Below are positions 53,873 through 62,925 of a stretch of 64,000 bases of DNA, piece after piece. Origin of the DNA: Shewanella electrodiphila (GTDB taxonomy: Bacteria > Pseudomonadota > Gammaproteobacteria > Enterobacterales > Shewanellaceae); NCBI RefSeq assembly GCF_023283985.1, contig NZ_JAKIKU010000001.1:1-64000 (forward strand). Reading direction: 5' to 3'. A program made the position numbers and the translations under genes. The notes below the pieces were generated by a model that was not told the origin of the DNA, did not search any database, and worked only from the letters and a program-made list of their open reading frames with translations. Every line of letters starts with the position of its first letter. Positions within the stretch are counted from its first letter, which is position 1.

Positions 53873-55627
53873 ATGAGTGAGCAAGGCAATAACGGCGCCC
53901 CGCTAGCCGAAGAAAAGGCAATCTTAGAAGAGCAAGCGCTCAATCAACAAGCCGCTATTCAAGCATCTGAAGACGATCACCACCAACACCTATTAGGCCA
54001 CTGTCATCACCATAATCAAATGCAGCAGCATCTTGAAGATGCAAAACAGAATCTAGCTTCTACAGTTAATTCAGCACTTAAAGCTGAAGTTGCTCATGCG
54101 ACTGATACTGCTACAGATTCAGATGCTGTAATTGATACCGTTAGCTCTCAAACACGTACAGTAAAATTACCTCTAGTTAATGTGTTTGCCAAAGGCGGCT
54201 ACTGTGTGCAAATGCACCTTGGAAGTGAAGGTCGTCCAGCAAATCTAATCGTTGATACAGGCAGCAGTACTTTAGTGGTTAAAAAGCAGGTCTATAGACC
54301 GCACGATGATCAGCTACTGCAATCTGGCCCATTTGCTCAGCAAGTGATTTATGGTGCAGGCGGCTGGGATGGACCATTAGTACATACCAAGGTGAGTGTC
54401 AGCCAAGATGGGCTTAAACATGATTTATTAGCGCAAGATTCACTAGATAAAAATACGACAACCCATGTGCCGCATCTTAACCTCGCTCATGAGCCGCTTG
54501 ATTTAGAAGGATGCCCTGTAGCAATTGTGCCCTCATTAGAACATCAAAAAACCTTTGCCGATGCCGATGGAATACTGGGTCTTGCTTATTATGGCTTAAA
54601 CAAAAGTTATGATTTATCTGCCTATATTGAAGAGCATGAAATTAAGCCTGCATCGACATTCCCATGGCCATTTTTAGAACCTAACTCAGTGTGCCCTGCA
54701 CATAGTGATCATGACGCGAAGAGTTGTGATGGATCTGACGAGCAAGAACGCTTTAGCGGCGAAGATTTAAAACGCTTTCGAAAGTTTCTTAAAAAACAGC
54801 CACAACAGACCGTTGTGCCGTATTTTACCCGCCTTAACAATAGCGGTTTAACCAACAATCGTTTTGCTTTTCATTCAAAGCGCTCAAGTATTCATATTGC
54901 TAAAGATGACTATACCCAAGAGCAAATCGCAGCCGATCCACTGAACAAAGGCTGGTTGATTCTAGGCGGTGGCAAAGAGCATACCGAGTTATATCAGGGA
55001 AAGTTTAAAACCATTGATGTTATTCATAATCGCTATTACAACGTCAAATTGTACTCCATGAGTGTCGGCGACCAAGCGCCTGTCGCAGCCCCAGCTTTGC
55101 AAGAAAAATACATTCCTTCCCATAAAAGTAACGCCATTATTGATACTGGGGTGTCAGGAATTTTGCTAACCAACTTATTGTATGAAGCTATGTTACAAGG
55201 CTTTAGCAATGTATCAGAAGCGTTTGTGGAGTTAGTCACCCCGTTTAAAGATATCCGCTTGCAAGAAGAGGGGATTGATATGACTGAGCTATTTAAAGGC
55301 CGTGATATGACGGGTCATCACCCCAATGATTTGAGCCATTGGCCAACACTGCATTTCACTTTTGATGGTGAAATCACCAACGAATGTCCAGATAAAGAAA
55401 ATGAAGTCATCGATAAAGCGATTACCATCAGTTGTAAGCCTGAGCACTACTGGCAGCTGAACTCGCCAAGTCCTGGTAAAGCGTGTTTTAAAATATTGAG
55501 TCAGCTACCTCGCTGGCCAAATCAATGCTTATTAGGCACACCGCTGCTTAATGATTATTATGTGATTTTTGATCGCTCTGCCCATGAAACAGGCGTGATT
55601 CGGTTTGCTGAGCAAAGTGACTCTTAA
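53873..55627 (+). CDS. pepsin-like aspartic protease (shewasin type)
   Basis: 584 residues. It is a two-lobed A1-family aspartic protease: catalytic motif VDTGSS at 127-132, pepsin-like DADGILGLAYYG at about 230-241, and a second catalytic motif IDTGVSG at 423-429. Bacterial pepsin homologues named shewasins are known from Shewanella. There is no signal peptide, so it is likely cytoplasmic as reported for shewasin A. The N-terminal 100 residues are Gln/His-rich (a HHQH/HCHHH cluster at 36-47) and might bind metal or act as prosegment. It heads a plus-strand row: the GNAT gene is 2 bases downstream. Confidence 0.9.
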   Translation: MSEQGNNGAPLAEEKAILEEQALNQQAAIQASEDDHHQHLLGHCHHHNQMQQHLEDAKQNLASTVNSALKAEVAHATDTATDSDAVIDTVSSQTRTVKLPLVNVFAKGGYCVQMHLGSEGRPANLIVDTGSSTLVVKKQVYRPHDDQLLQSGPFAQQVIYGAGGWDGPLVHTKVSVSQDGLKHDLLAQDSLDKNTTTHVPHLNLAHEPLDLEGCPVAIVPSLEHQKTFADADGILGLAYYGLNKSYDLSAYIEEHEIKPASTFPWPFLEPNSVCPAHSDHDAKSCDGSDEQERFSGEDLKRFRKFLKKQPQQTVVPYFTRLNNSGLTNNRFAFHSKRSSIHIAKDDYTQEQIAADPLNKGWLILGGGKEHTELYQGKFKTIDVIHNRYYNVKLYSMSVGDQAPVAAPALQEKYIPSHKSNAIIDTGVSGILLTNLLYEAMLQGFSNVSEAFVELVTPFKDIRLQEEGIDMTELFKGRDMTGHHPNDLSHWPTLHFTFDGEITNECPDKENEVIDKAITISCKPEHYWQLNSPSPGKACFKILSQLPRWPNQCLLGTPLLNDYYVIFDRSAHETGVIRFAEQSDS

Positions 55628-55629
55628 TT

Positions 55630-56139
55630 ATGGCTGATAACATTCATAACTTTGAGACAGAAAGGTTAAGCATCAGACTTCTTGAGGAAAAGGATATCGA
55701 TTTATATGTGAGTTTATATACAGACCCTAAAATTATGCGTTTTATTGCTGAACCGTTAACGGAAAGTAAAGCGAAGTCATCATTCTTTACCGCGATAAAG
55801 CTAAATAATGAAGCACCATTCAAACAAGTTATATGGGCAATTGTTGATAAAAGTTCAAATGAAGCATGTGGGATTCAAAATTTATCCATGCACTATGAAG
55901 ATAAAAGAAGTGCCGAAGCTGGTTTAATATTGGCTAGGAATGTTCAAGGGCGATTTTATCCTGAAGAAGCATTAACAGGGATGATTGAATATGGTTTTAC
56001 AAAACTAGGATTAAAAACCATTTTTGCATATGCGTCTCAGAAAAATAGAGCAAGTAAACGTGTTGTAGTTAAAGCGGGTTTTACAGAATTCGATATAGCT
56101 GAAGATAAATTAAGTTTTAAAGTAGAATCAGCAAGATAG
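55630..56139 (+). CDS. GNAT acetyltransferase (RimJ/RimL-like)
   Basis: 169 residues. ETERLSIRLLEEKDID is the RimJ/RimL-type start, GLILARNVQGRFYPEEALTG carries the acetyl-CoA loop region in a degenerate form, and ASQKNRASKRVVVKAGF is the C-terminal helix. The acceptor is probably an amino group of a protein or small molecule. It starts 2 bases after the protease stop, so the two are cotranscribed. The borosin methyltransferase gene follows 115 bases later. Confidence 0.85.
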   Translation: MADNIHNFETERLSIRLLEEKDIDLYVSLYTDPKIMRFIAEPLTESKAKSSFFTAIKLNNEAPFKQVIWAIVDKSSNEACGIQNLSMHYEDKRSAEAGLILARNVQGRFYPEEALTGMIEYGFTKLGLKTIFAYASQKNRASKRVVVKAGFTEFDIAEDKLSFKVESAR

Positions 56140-56254
56140 ACTGAGATTGAATTTTACCTTGAAACTTGATTTGTACAATTCCATTACAAATTAATAACTG
56201 CTATCTTATTTGCAACAAATCAGTTGATTATTAAATTATAAAAAGAGCTATTAA

Positions 56255-57055
56255 ATGTCGGGTAGTTTGGCTTGTGTTGGTATTGGTATGACGTTAGGGG
56301 CGCACATCTGTCCTTTGAGTAAGAGCTATATAGAACAGGCTGATGTTGTGTTTTCAGCTGTATCTCATGGTATCACTGAACTTTGGTTACAAGAAATGCA
56401 TCCGGATGTGCGCAGTTTACAGCAGTATTACCAAGAAGGTAAAAATCGCCAAATTACTTATCGAGAAATGGTGGATGCGATGATGACCGAGGTTAGAGCA
56501 GGCCAAAAGGTAGTCGGTGCTTTTTATGGTCACCCTGGGGTATTTGCCCAAGCGTCGCATAAGTCAATTGCTATGGCGAAAGCTGAAGGCTATCAAGCTC
56601 GTATGATCCCTGGTATTTCAGCAGAAGATTGTTTAATTGCTGATTTAGGGGTTGATCCCGGTCGTTTCGGTTGTCAGCAGTTTGAAGCCAGTCAGTTTAT
56701 GTTTTATAAGCGCGAATATGATCCATCTTGCTACCTGATTTTATGGCAAATAGGGTTAGCCGGTGATAAGTCATTGGCTAAATTCTCAACAGGCGCTGCG
56801 CATCGTCAGGTCTTAATTGAATTGCTGGCAGAAAAATATCCTTTGGAGCATCAAGTTATTTTATATGAGGCTGCAGTACTGCCAATTGATAGTGTTCGGG
56901 AGGAGTGGTTATCAATATCAGAATTGAAAGACGCTGAAATTCACATGCATACCACTTTAGTTATTCCACCCAGTCAAGAAATGAAACCGAATGAAAAAAT
57001 TTTAGCTCGTTTAGCTGAAGTTGAAAAAGCGATTACGCAGCAGGAGTTAGCGTAA
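56255..57055 (+). CDS. borosin peptide backbone N-methyltransferase (SonM-like)
   Basis: 266 residues, a TP-methylase fold as in SonM of Shewanella oneidensis. ACVGIGMTLG (6-15) begins the SAM fold; GAFYGHPGVFAQ (88-99) and MIPGISAEDCLIADLGVDPG (117-136) are borosin signatures. Tyr59, Arg65 and Tyr69 have the same spacing as the catalytic Tyr-Arg-Tyr set of OphMA. The fungal enzyme carries its substrate as a C-terminal extension; here the protein stops after the methylase domain, so it acts in trans. The precursor gene is 82 bases downstream. GAG precedes the ATG. Confidence 0.9.
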   Translation: MSGSLACVGIGMTLGAHICPLSKSYIEQADVVFSAVSHGITELWLQEMHPDVRSLQQYYQEGKNRQITYREMVDAMMTEVRAGQKVVGAFYGHPGVFAQASHKSIAMAKAEGYQARMIPGISAEDCLIADLGVDPGRFGCQQFEASQFMFYKREYDPSCYLILWQIGLAGDKSLAKFSTGAAHRQVLIELLAEKYPLEHQVILYEAAVLPIDSVREEWLSISELKDAEIHMHTTLVIPPSQEMKPNEKILARLAEVEKAITQQELA

Positions 57056-57137
57056 AAACTATGTATGCATAATTACTATTTTGTATGGTAAATAAAGAGC
57101 CATAAAGATGGCAAGAAATAAACCTTAAGGAGACAAG

Positions 57138-57392
57138 ATGTCAAGTATTATAAAACTGTTAGAACGTATGGGACAGGACTCAACTTTAACAGACTCAAAG
57201 GAAAGCTCTGAAAAAGCAATTAATAAAGCTGATATCAACAATGAGTTGAAACAAGCATTAATCAATAAAGATGTGCAGGCAATCGTGAATCAGTTAGATG
57301 TTTGCCCAGATATATATTGTTTACTGTTTCCTGCAGATGAAGAAGAAGCAGAAGAGAAACCTGCAGAAGACAAAACTGAAATTGCGGCTTAA
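57138..57392 (+). CDS. borosin precursor peptide (SonA-like)
   Basis: 84 residues, missed by annotators that favour the overlapping frame. A helical leader of about 54 residues (MSSIIKLLERMGQDS start) would be the borosin-binding domain. The likely core is Tyr-Cys-Leu-Leu-Phe-Pro (60-65) after CPDI, and a very acidic tail follows (DEEEAEEKPAEDK, 68-80). SonA has methylated hydrophobic residues in this place, so L62, L63 and F64 are candidates. AAGGAG sits at the ideal distance from the ATG. It follows the methyltransferase gene directly. Confidence 0.88.
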   Translation: MSSIIKLLERMGQDSTLTDSKESSEKAINKADINNELKQALINKDVQAIVNQLDVCPDIYCLLFPADEEEAEEKPAEDKTEIAA

Positions 57393-57408
57393 AAGGCTAC
57401 TTGTTAGC

Positions 57409-59175
57409 ATGATTTTTTTTGTAAGAGTGTTTTTGATTTCACAGTTATTCTTCATTAGCCCAATTTGGGCTGATGAAGTTACTGATGTGGAATCTGTTTT
57501 AGCTCAAGCTGATGCAGTTAGAAGTAGTGATGCAATAAAGTTTAATGAACTTATTGAAATATTAAAACTTGAAAAAGAGAACTTTACCCAAGAACAAGAT
57601 GATTTGTTTCAATACCTACTAGCTTATCAAATTGCTTTTAAAGGTAACTTTACTGAAGCGCAAAATATTTGGAAATCATTAAGTGTTTCTAGTGCAAATA
57701 TCGAATTAAAATTAAGGTCAAATGTATCCTTGCTTAATACAATGGCACTTTCTAAGGAGTGGAGCAAAGGCTTAACCTATGTAGAAAAAATATTGGCGGA
57801 TTTACATCTAGTTAAAGATGCTAAGCTAACCAAAATGGCAATTTCCGTTATTTCATATTTTTATAATAAAATTGGTCAATATGAATTAGCATTAGAATAT
57901 GCAAAAAAATTAAATAGTTTGAGTTTGCAAGGTAAGGGGAGCTGTGTAGCAGAAGAGTTGATTCTTGAATCGAGGTTTTATCTAGGGGGACTGACAACCG
58001 AATCTCCTGAAATACAATCGGCTATTGAGGCGTGCACTAGAGAGGGGGAAGATGTTTGGCTAAGCGTGATTCATTCCTTTATTGCCAAACTACATTTGCA
58101 AGAAGGTAATAATGTTGATGCTATTAACTTATTGCACAATCAATTATCTATAGTAGAAAAGATAAATTACGTACCAACTTTATTTCATTATTACTCACTT
58201 TTAGCAAGTGGCTATGTTGCTGATGAAAACTTTATTAAAGCTAAATATTTCGGGTTAAAAACAATCGAGCTTAGTAAGGGAATGAATAAGACTGAGCCAG
58301 AAATGATCGCTTATGAAGCTCTTTATAAAGTGTTTTTAGACGCTAATGATTTCGAAGAAGCGTTGAAGTATTACATAAAATTTGCAGAAGCTGACAAAGC
58401 TTACTTTGACGATCTCAAAACTAAATATCTCGCTTTTCAGTTAGCCCAACATAAAGCCGTCGAACAAAAAGTCCAAATCGAATTACTCAACAAACAAAAC
58501 AAACTATTGCAAGCTAGTCAGCGCTTAGCCGAAAGTGAAACTGAAAATAATCGTTTGTTTATGGCCTTGCTGATCATGGTGATCAGTTTGTTGGCTATTG
58601 CGGCTATTCGCTCGAATAGAAATCAAAAACGCTTGAAGCGTCTCGCTCAAATTGATTCTTTAACCCAAATTTTTAATCGTGGCCATTTTAATACGGCAGC
58701 GCAAGATGCGATGTCTGCTTGCCAAGTTAATCAAGACAACATTAGCTGTATTCTGTTTGATTTAGATAAGTTTAAAACTATCAACGACAACTATGGCCAT
58801 GCATGTGGTGATTGGGTGCTTAAAAATGTTGCCCATACTTGTAAGAATATAAGCCGTACAAATGATATTTTTGCTCGCTTAGGCGGGGAGGAATTTTGTA
58901 TTATCTTGTCTCGTTGCGATGCTGTTACGGCATTAAAGATTGCTGAAGATTACCGTAAGGCGATTGCCAATATTGATAGCAGCCCAAGCGGTTACACGTT
59001 CCCTATTACTGCAAGTTTTGGGGTCACTGACAGTGTGCAATCTGGTTACAGTGTTGAAGCACTAACAGGTCATGCAGACAATGCCATGTATCTAGCTAAA
59101 AGCACTGGCCGTAATAAAGTATGTAACTATGCCGATGTTGAAGCCTCTAAAGCATCTTGCTCGGTGATTATTTAG
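57409..59175 (+). CDS. periplasmic TPR-like sensor diguanylate cyclase
   Basis: 588 residues: signal peptide (hydrophobic, ending IWA), a periplasmic region of about 360 residues made of TPR-like helical repeats, a TM segment at about 388-410 and a GGDEF domain with ARLGGEEF. RTND five residues before the GGEEF fits an inhibitory site. The ATG at 57409 is chosen because it gives the signal peptide; an open frame upstream to 57298 overlaps the borosin precursor. It starts 16 bases after the precursor stop, so it is probably cotranscribed. The ligand is unknown. Confidence 0.88.
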   Translation: MIFFVRVFLISQLFFISPIWADEVTDVESVLAQADAVRSSDAIKFNELIEILKLEKENFTQEQDDLFQYLLAYQIAFKGNFTEAQNIWKSLSVSSANIELKLRSNVSLLNTMALSKEWSKGLTYVEKILADLHLVKDAKLTKMAISVISYFYNKIGQYELALEYAKKLNSLSLQGKGSCVAEELILESRFYLGGLTTESPEIQSAIEACTREGEDVWLSVIHSFIAKLHLQEGNNVDAINLLHNQLSIVEKINYVPTLFHYYSLLASGYVADENFIKAKYFGLKTIELSKGMNKTEPEMIAYEALYKVFLDANDFEEALKYYIKFAEADKAYFDDLKTKYLAFQLAQHKAVEQKVQIELLNKQNKLLQASQRLAESETENNRLFMALLIMVISLLAIAAIRSNRNQKRLKRLAQIDSLTQIFNRGHFNTAAQDAMSACQVNQDNISCILFDLDKFKTINDNYGHACGDWVLKNVAHTCKNISRTNDIFARLGGEEFCIILSRCDAVTALKIAEDYRKAIANIDSSPSGYTFPITASFGVTDSVQSGYSVEALTGHADNAMYLAKSTGRNKVCNYADVEASKASCSVII

Positions 59176-59348
59176 TTTTACACTGACTTAAGCCATAATG
59201 CTAATGCCACAAGAGATAAGCCGTTTACAGATAAAGCGATTGCGCCCAAAGCGTTAATCGCTTTATTTTTGGGTAACAAACCGAGTAGTGAACTGTTATT
59301 CTATTCATCAAGAAGTTATGCGTTCACTTACTCATTTTGGAGACCAGT

Positions 59349-59693
59349 TTGGATAGAACAGCTTATTTAGATGCAATGGGTGTATCTCGTTGGCGCAGTG
59401 CTGATGCCAAAGGTAAGCCTTATCTTATTATTCAAGATTCTGATACTGATATTTCTCAGCATGCCATTGTCCTAGAGATTTTGGGGTTACTGACTGTAGA
59501 CCTGAACGATTGTGAATTTGATACTGAGATGGTCAAAGGAATGCAAGTGGTGTGGGATATGCGCAAATTAAAGGTGCGCCCTAGAGTCGCTTGGCTGGTA
59601 TCTGCACCATTAGCTGCTCTTGAAACTGGTCATCAAGCTAAGCGCGAATTATGGCAACAGATATACCGACACCTTGCTAAAACCGCAGCCTAA
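59349..59693 (+). CDS. holD: DNA polymerase III psi subunit HolD
   Basis: 114 residues. It has the HolD features DRTAYLDAMGVSRWRS at the start and RELWQQIYRHL at the end, with a poorly conserved middle. HolD joins the clamp loader (via chi) to SSB. The TTG at 59349 has GGAG upstream; a TTG at 59337 is less likely. It precedes rimI, a common gammaproteobacterial order. Confidence 0.82.
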   Translation: MDRTAYLDAMGVSRWRSADAKGKPYLIIQDSDTDISQHAIVLEILGLLTVDLNDCEFDTEMVKGMQVVWDMRKLKVRPRVAWLVSAPLAALETGHQAKRELWQQIYRHLAKTAA

Positions 59694-59836
59694 TTAAATC
59701 CTTATTTTGATAATAAAGCGTTTTGATAAAGAAGCGCTTTGGTAAAAAGCTGTTCGGATAAAGAGATGTCCAATCTTTATAACCAGCTTACAGCCATCTT
59801 AATCGTGATTTCAACAGTGGTAACAGTTAACTATTT

Positions 59837-59864
59837 TTTTAAGAAACCTATTTTAAGAAACCTA
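59837..59864. repeat. 14-bp tandem duplication
   Basis: Two perfect 14-base units of TTTTAAGAAACCTA, plus a partial third, between holD and rimI. Upstream, AT-rich AAAGCG-like repeats are degenerate. Confidence 0.85.
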
Positions 59865-59875
59865 TTTTAAAAACT

Positions 59876-60343
59876 ATGTCAGAAACTAGCTCATTCTCGA
59901 ATTCTATAGTGATTAAGCCTCTTAGCCCTGAAAACGCTGCTGAGATGTCTAGTGTTGAAAACCAAGCACATAGTCACCCTATGAGCTTAACCAATCTAGA
60001 AGACTGTTTTGGCCGCCTGTATCGCGTTTTTGGTGCTTACGAAGGTGAACAACTTATTGGCTTTGCGATAGTGCAGCAAATAGTTGATGAGCTGACCTTA
60101 TTAGATATTTGCATCAAACCTCAGTCTCAAGGTAAAGGCTTAGGTTTACACTTGCTGAATCATATTATTAGCGACTCAAAACAGCACGAGGCTGTGATTG
60201 TCATGCTTGAGGTGCGTCAGTCTAACCAAGCGGCAATTGGCTTATATCAAAAACTGGGCTTTGTAGAGTCAGGTCGTAGAACAGGCTATTACCCTGCAGA
60301 ATCGGGTCGTGAAGATGCGATTCTAATGGATTACAGGCTTTAG
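59876..60343 (+). CDS. rimI: ribosomal protein S18 alanine N-acetyltransferase RimI
   Basis: 155 residues. GNAT domain with the acetyl-CoA loop QGKGLGLHLL and the C-terminal NQAAIGLYQKLGFVESGRRTGYY, the RimI signature. It acetylates the N-terminal Ala of ribosomal protein S18. It is downstream of holD and has an N-terminal extension of about 12 residues before the domain. Confidence 0.93.
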   Translation: MSETSSFSNSIVIKPLSPENAAEMSSVENQAHSHPMSLTNLEDCFGRLYRVFGAYEGEQLIGFAIVQQIVDELTLLDICIKPQSQGKGLGLHLLNHIISDSKQHEAVIVMLEVRQSNQAAIGLYQKLGFVESGRRTGYYPAESGREDAILMDYRL

Positions 60344-60497
60344 ATATTCTTTAGCTCTCTTTGACTTTCTATGACTCTCTTTGACTCTCTATGACTTTGT
60401 TTTAACTTATTGGCTATGACTTAGCTTGTTAACTATTTCTTGAACAGTGATTTAATGCATTTACCGATGTAAAAGCCGATTTAATAAAAGGATAAAA

Positions 60498-60716
60498 ATG
60501 AGAGACGCATTAAGAGCTAAGATTATTCAAGTTTGCGATAAGAAAATAGCCGCAAAAGGCGATAACGTTGGTTTATCTTTTTATGCTTTTTTTGCCAACA
60601 AAAATGACAATCCTGAGCTATTGATGGAAGCCGCTACATGGTGGATTGAAACTCATCGACTTGATCATTTTGTTAAGGCAAAAGAGATTAAAGCCATGGT
60701 TGAAAGCGGTTTGTAA
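60498..60716 (+). CDS. small conserved protein (DUF6500-like)
   Basis: 72 residues, helical and charged, with no signal peptide. The AATWWIETHRLDHF stretch is distinctive. I believe it falls in DUF6500 but cannot verify it. AAAGGA precedes the ATG, and a terminator follows. Function unknown. Confidence 0.72.
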   Translation: MRDALRAKIIQVCDKKIAAKGDNVGLSFYAFFANKNDNPELLMEAATWWIETHRLDHFVKAKEIKAMVESGL

Positions 60717-60741
60717 CTTGAGTCGTTTTATTTAGGCAAAT

Positions 60742-60771
60742 AAAAACGGCGCATAAAGCGCCGTTTTTTTT
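60742..60771. terminator. bidirectional terminator
   Basis: AAAACGGCGC and GCGCCGTTTT form a GC-rich stem with an ATAAA loop and a run of eight T. It lies between the convergent small gene and lipA. Confidence 0.93.
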
Positions 60772-60785
60772 ACGAGGAAGAAAGC

Positions 60786-61751
60786 TTATTTCACTTCTTT
60801 ACCTTGAGCTTGTAAATCTGCATGGTAGCTTGAGCGAACTAACGGTCCGCAAGCTGCATGGGTAAAGCCAAGTTCATCAGCCAAGTCTTTTAATGCATCG
60901 AACTCAGCTGGCGGCACGTAACGTTCAACCGGTAAATGGAACTTAGACGGCTGTAGATACTGACCTAGAGTGAGCATTTCAACATCGTGTTTACGTAAGT
61001 CACGTAACACATCTGCGATTTCTTCGTTAGTTTCACCTAAACCCATCATTAAGCCAGATTTTGTTGGCACATCAGGGTGACGCTCTTTAAAGCGTTTCAG
61101 TAAATCTAATGACCATTGATAGTTCGCCCCTGGACGCGCTTTACGGTAATGCTTAGGCGCAGTTTCAAGGTTATGGTTGAAAACATCAGGTGGCTCAGTA
61201 GCAATAATATCGAGCGCTGCATCAATACGACCACGGAAATCAGGGACTAAAATCTCGATTTTAATTTCAGGGTTAAGTACGCGGATTTCACGGATGCAAT
61301 CTGCAAAATGTTGTGCGCCGCCATCACGTAAATCATCACGATCCACTGAGGTAATAACCACATACTTAAGCTTCATGTCTTTTATGGTTTGAGCTAACTT
61401 TTTAGGTTCGGCTGCGTCTGGTTTAAGCGGACGACCATGGGCAACATCACAGAAAGGGCAACGACGAGTACAGATAGCACCTAAGATCATAAAGGTGGCT
61501 GTACCGTGGTTAAAGCATTCAGCGAGGTTAGGGCACGATGCTTCTTCACAAACTGAGTGCAAACCATTTTTACGTAATGCTGATTTAATCTCAGTAATAC
61601 GCTGGTTTGATGCAGGTAGCTTTACGCGTAACCAGTTTGGTTTGCGTAACATGGTTTCCTTTTCAGAAGGAACCACTTTTACTGGAATACGTGCGACTTT
61701 TTCGGCATCACGCAGTTTTACACCAGGTTGTAATCTTTCAGGCCTATTCAT
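60786..61751 (-). CDS. lipA: lipoyl synthase LipA
   Basis: 321 residues. Radical SAM enzyme with the auxiliary cluster [12 protein letters not shown] and the radical [11 protein letters not shown]. It inserts sulphur at C6 and C8 of protein-bound octanoyl groups. It starts 1 base after the lipB stop, and both are in the conserved dacA-ybeD-lipB-lipA order. Confidence 0.97.
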   Translation of the reverse strand: MNRPERLQPGVKLRDAEKVARIPVKVVPSEKETMLRKPNWLRVKLPASNQRITEIKSALRKNGLHSVCEEASCPNLAECFNHGTATFMILGAICTRRCPFCDVAHGRPLKPDAAEPKKLAQTIKDMKLKYVVITSVDRDDLRDGGAQHFADCIREIRVLNPEIKIEILVPDFRGRIDAALDIIATEPPDVFNHNLETAPKHYRKARPGANYQWSLDLLKRFKERHPDVPTKSGLMMGLGETNEEIADVLRDLRKHDVEMLTLGQYLQPSKFHLPVERYVPPAEFDALKDLADELGFTHAACGPLVRSSYHADLQAQGKEVK

Positions 61752-61752
61752 A

Positions 61753-62403
61753 TTATTCTGCTAATCCTTGATGATGTACAAGTTCTTGGTAGCCCAATAC
61801 TTTGCTTAATGTTTGAATCAGTTTGTCGCCAGCATCGTTAACGGTTTGAGGGCCGCCTAATGCTTTGCATTGCACCATTTCAAGACCCGCGTAACCGCAA
61901 GGGTTAATGCGTTGGAACGGTGCTAAGTCCATATCGACGTTAAGTGCTAGACCATGAAATGAGCAGCCTTTACGAATGCGAAGCCCTAGTGAGGCAACTT
62001 TACGTTCATCGACATAGACACCGGGAGCGTCAGCTTTGGCATATGCGTTAACGTCATACATTGCCAGCATATCAACAATACTTTGTTCAATGTTATTAAC
62101 TAACTGTCTGACGCCGAGTTTACCGCGTTTTATGTCGATAAGTGGATAGACAACTAACTGGCCCGGCCCGTGATAGGTCACTTGGCCACCACGGTCAACT
62201 TGGATCACTGGGATATCACCTGGATTAAGGATGTGCTCGCTTTTGCCTGCTTGGCCTTGGGTGAATACGGGCGAGTGTTCAACAATCCATAATTCATCGT
62301 TGCTTTCGCTGTCACGATTATCGGTATAAGCCTGCATTGCATGCCATACGGATTCGTAATCTTGGCGACCAAGATGTCTGATGTGTAACGCTTGAGTTTG
62401 CAA
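61753..62403 (-). CDS. lipB: octanoyltransferase LipB
   Basis: 216 residues. [19 protein letters not shown] is the family signature; the catalytic Cys is in [10 protein letters not shown] and the Lys in ERKVASLG. It moves octanoate from acyl carrier protein to lipoyl domains. The TTG at 62403 has GGGGAGAGG six bases upstream; another TTG two codons earlier overlaps that site and is less likely. Confidence 0.95.
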   Translation of the reverse strand: MQTQALHIRHLGRQDYESVWHAMQAYTDNRDSESNDELWIVEHSPVFTQGQAGKSEHILNPGDIPVIQVDRGGQVTYHGPGQLVVYPLIDIKRGKLGVRQLVNNIEQSIVDMLAMYDVNAYAKADAPGVYVDERKVASLGLRIRKGCSFHGLALNVDMDLAPFQRINPCGYAGLEMVQCKALGGPQTVNDAGDKLIQTLSKVLGYQELVHHQGLAE

Positions 62404-62496
62404 GGGCAACCTCTCCCCTCAAAAAAGTTGGCTTATTATACGCACCTAGCAGCAAAATGACATCAAAGTGTTAGCTTGATCACATTTTGCTCATGG

Positions 62497-62763
62497 TTAA
62501 AGTACGCGATTCACGCCTTCGATTGCCGCAAGGTCGGTATAAACCTGCTCGATATGCTCTTTGCTGGTCACAGTAATGCGGATTGAAATCGCATAGTAAG
62601 TGCCTTTGCTTGATGCTTTCACAGTCGGTGCATAGTCACCTGGAGCAAGCTGTTGCGCTACTGCAACAATGCGATCCGCTAGGGTATCATCGGCAGTACC
62701 AATCACTTTGAATGGGCAAGAATTCGGAAATTCCATTAGTTCGCCAAAGTTTGTTTCTAACAT
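62497..62763 (-). CDS. ybeD: YbeD (DUF493) protein
   Basis: 88 residues. [11 protein letters not shown] and the [15 protein letters not shown] end match the YbeD/DUF493 family, an ACT-like fold of unclear role. GAGAGC precedes the ATG. Its place between dacA and lipB is conserved. Confidence 0.93.
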   Translation of the reverse strand: MLETNFGELMEFPNSCPFKVIGTADDTLADRIVAVAQQLAPGDYAPTVKASSKGTYYAISIRITVTSKEHIEQVYTDLAAIEGVNRVL

Positions 62764-62872
62764 GTGTTTGCTCTCTGCAGTTGTAATATGTGCTATCTGT
62801 TCTATATGGGGTAATTATACTGTAATACAAGGCTTATAACACAGAGTCTATGCATTTATCCTAAGCATAAAA

Positions 62873-62902
62873 AATTAAAGCCACCCGAAGGTAGCTTTAA
62901 TT
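62873..62902 (-). terminator. terminator after dacA
   Basis: AATTAAAGCTACC and GGTGGCTTTAATT (minus strand, with one G-T pair) close a TTCG loop, followed by T. It ends dacA before ybeD. Confidence 0.82.
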
Positions 62903-62925
62903 ATTAGATTCTCTACTGGTACTGA

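Noticed and set aside
57298..57408. N-terminal extension of the cyclase frame overlapping the precursor gene
   Set aside because: It would bury the signal peptide and overlap the precursor; the start at 57409 gives a normal signal peptide.
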